The position numbers and the translations under genes were made by a program. From Candidatus Bathyarchaeota archaeon B26-2 (GTDB lineage: Archaea; Thermoproteota; Bathyarchaeia; Bathyarchaeales; B26-1), in the NCBI GenBank assembly GCA_001593935.1, contig LUCE01000005.1, forward strand, positions 1 through 49,032: a DNA stretch of 49,032 nt, in the 5' to 3' direction. A model generated the notes under the pieces. The model did no database searches and had not been told where the DNA came from. It saw only the letters and a list, made by a program, of their open reading frames with translations. Positions within the stretch are counted from its first letter, which is position 1. Each line of letters begins with the position of its first letter. This document shows positions 48,354 through 49,032 of this stretch, piece after piece.

Positions 48354-49032
48354 ATGTCTTCAGAGATTGAGGTTAGAAGAGTTTCAGTGAAGACGCTCGT
48401 CATCGGCGTAATCTTAATACTTCTCTTCAATATGTTCTACTTCACAATCTGGCGCACAATCGGCACGAACATCGGGACTTGGCAGGGCGTAACCTATGGA
48501 AGGTCGCCCATGCACTCCCCATACACAGCTGGCTGGGGAAGGTTCTACCTTGCCATGACGTCGGTCTCGCTTGTGCTGATAATCGCCACGATCGTGAATA
48601 TGGTGAAGCCCATCTTTCACAAGCGCGACATCGCAGTAGTCTGCATGATGCTCATGATCGCGGGCTTCATGACTTCCGCCGGTTGGAGCAACGCCTACTC
48701 CACGGTTCCAATGACATTCTTCACTTACGGTTGGGGATACCTCTCCCCAACGAGGATACCTGCGGAGGAAGATGTAACCAGAATCCAGATGTTCTTGGCC
48801 GATATTATGCAGTGCGGGGCCGACAAGGAGTACTGGCAGATGGTTATGTCGACGTGGTGGTCACCGATCAGATGGGACTACATCATGCCGATGATAATCT
48901 GGGGCTCTACCCTCCTAACGGTACTCGGCCTACTAGGAGTATTCATAGCCCTCATAGTCAGGAGGCTCTACGTCGACGTCGAAGCCCTAACATTCCCGAT
49001 AGCAAACCTAACAAACGAGATGATCGAGACCA
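48354..49032 (+). CDS. Polytopic membrane protein, DUF6785-like (cut by window edge)
   Basis: The first 226 codons of a longer gene. ATG at 48354 follows GGGAGAG by 4 nt. The visible part has hydrophobic segments near 15-34, 64-84, 94-112 and 186-212, with aromatic-rich loops (YGRSPMHSPYTAGWGRFYL, FTYGWGYLSPTRIP, WWSPIRWDY). RRLYVDVEALTFPIANLTNE after the fourth segment resembles the R-x-W-V-x-x-E-x-L-x-F-P-L pattern that I associate with DUF6785 and OPT-like transporters. That assignment is from memory and tentative. The right end is missing. Confidence 0.6.
   Translation, partial: MSSEIEVRRVSVKTLVIGVILILLFNMFYFTIWRTIGTNIGTWQGVTYGRSPMHSPYTAGWGRFYLAMTSVSLVLIIATIVNMVKPIFHKRDIAVVCMMLMIAGFMTSAGWSNAYSTVPMTFFTYGWGYLSPTRIPAEEDVTRIQMFLADIMQCGADKEYWQMVMSTWWSPIRWDYIMPMIIWGSTLLTVLGLLGVFIALIVRRLYVDVEALTFPIANLTNEMIET

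Noticed and set aside
1-49032. CRISPR arrays, tRNA genes, insertion sequences
   Set aside because: No regularly spaced repeats with unique spacers, no cloverleaf with a GGTTCRA-type T-loop in the intergenic regions, and no transposase-like protein were found on reading the window. A covariance-model scan was not possible here.

Overview
The window comes from an archaeal chromosome, most likely a member of the TACK group related to Bathyarchaeia. That placement is inferred from gene content, not from a marker phylogeny. Supporting genes are eukaryote-like ribosomal proteins (eL13, eL18a/LX, eL21, eL31, eL37, eL39, eS19), an Elf1-like zinc ribbon, Rpo4, RNase P proteins Pop5, Rpp30 and Rpp21, prefoldin alpha, aIF5A with deoxyhypusine synthase, aIF6, Pus10, Nob1, NurA-HerA, and archaeal BRE/TATA-type promoters. 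GTG and TTG starts are frequent. I see no tRNA, rRNA, CRISPR array, insertion sequence or prophage.

Layout. Bases 1-3900 are an unusual, gene-poor segment. It holds an origin-recognition-box-like motif beside AT-rich DNA, two winged-helix proteins (one membrane-anchored), a GHL10-type glycosidase, an unrecognised 164-aa protein, and several clusters of GTGA boxes and TGTGA-N2-TCACA palindromes. Bases 3900-9000 carry Elf1, two uroporphyrinogen-decarboxylase-fold methyltransferase-like proteins, a PUA protein, LSm, eL37, uS10, a nitroreductase and a stand-alone Lrp-type RAM domain. Bases 9100-12500 carry an aldehyde:ferredoxin oxidoreductase and an M81 (MlrC-type) peptidase. Bases 12480-14290 (minus strand) are an eL13/COG1325/Rpp30/Pop5 operon. 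Bases 14300-17930 are a nurA-herA operon whose promoter carries the same palindrome seen near the left end. An M20 peptidase, Nob1, NAD kinase, aIF5A, threonine aldolase, deoxyhypusine synthase and a VOC protein follow, up to 24250.

Bases 24600-30390 are a plus-strand information-processing run: SRP54, Pus10, eL21, Rpo4, DUF655, KsgA/Dim1 and a HemK2-like methyltransferase. Bases 30390-34790 (minus strand) are a heterodimeric ABC exporter with its own ArsR-type regulator and a candidate operator. Bases 34850-39170 are a compact translation operon: Rpp21, YhbY/CRM, eS19, PDCD5, eL39, eL31, aIF6, LX, prefoldin alpha and FtsY. Bases 39220-49032 are accessory and envelope functions: a phosphodiesterase/alkaline-phosphatase-fold enzyme, a third UROD-like protein, a predicted alpha/alpha-toroid glycan enzyme, a small membrane protein, a 1000-aa FtsX-type permease with an N-terminal beta domain, and the start of a large polytopic membrane protein cut by the window edge.

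Most interesting signals. (1) Four perfect TGTGA-N2-TCACA palindromes, where about 0.05 are expected by chance. Three of them sit in the same position against the TATA box of two promoters: the membrane winged-helix gene and nurA-herA. This suggests an undescribed regulon that includes DNA-end resection. (2) NurA is enlarged and appears to contain an inserted helix-turn-helix. (3) A near-perfect 22-bp stem with its own plausible promoter and T-rich end lies beside that promoter. (4) Three genes have strong Shine-Dalgarno sequences pointing at unusual starts: AUA for Nob1, CUG for Rpo4, and an 18-codon leader ORF overlapping aIF5A.
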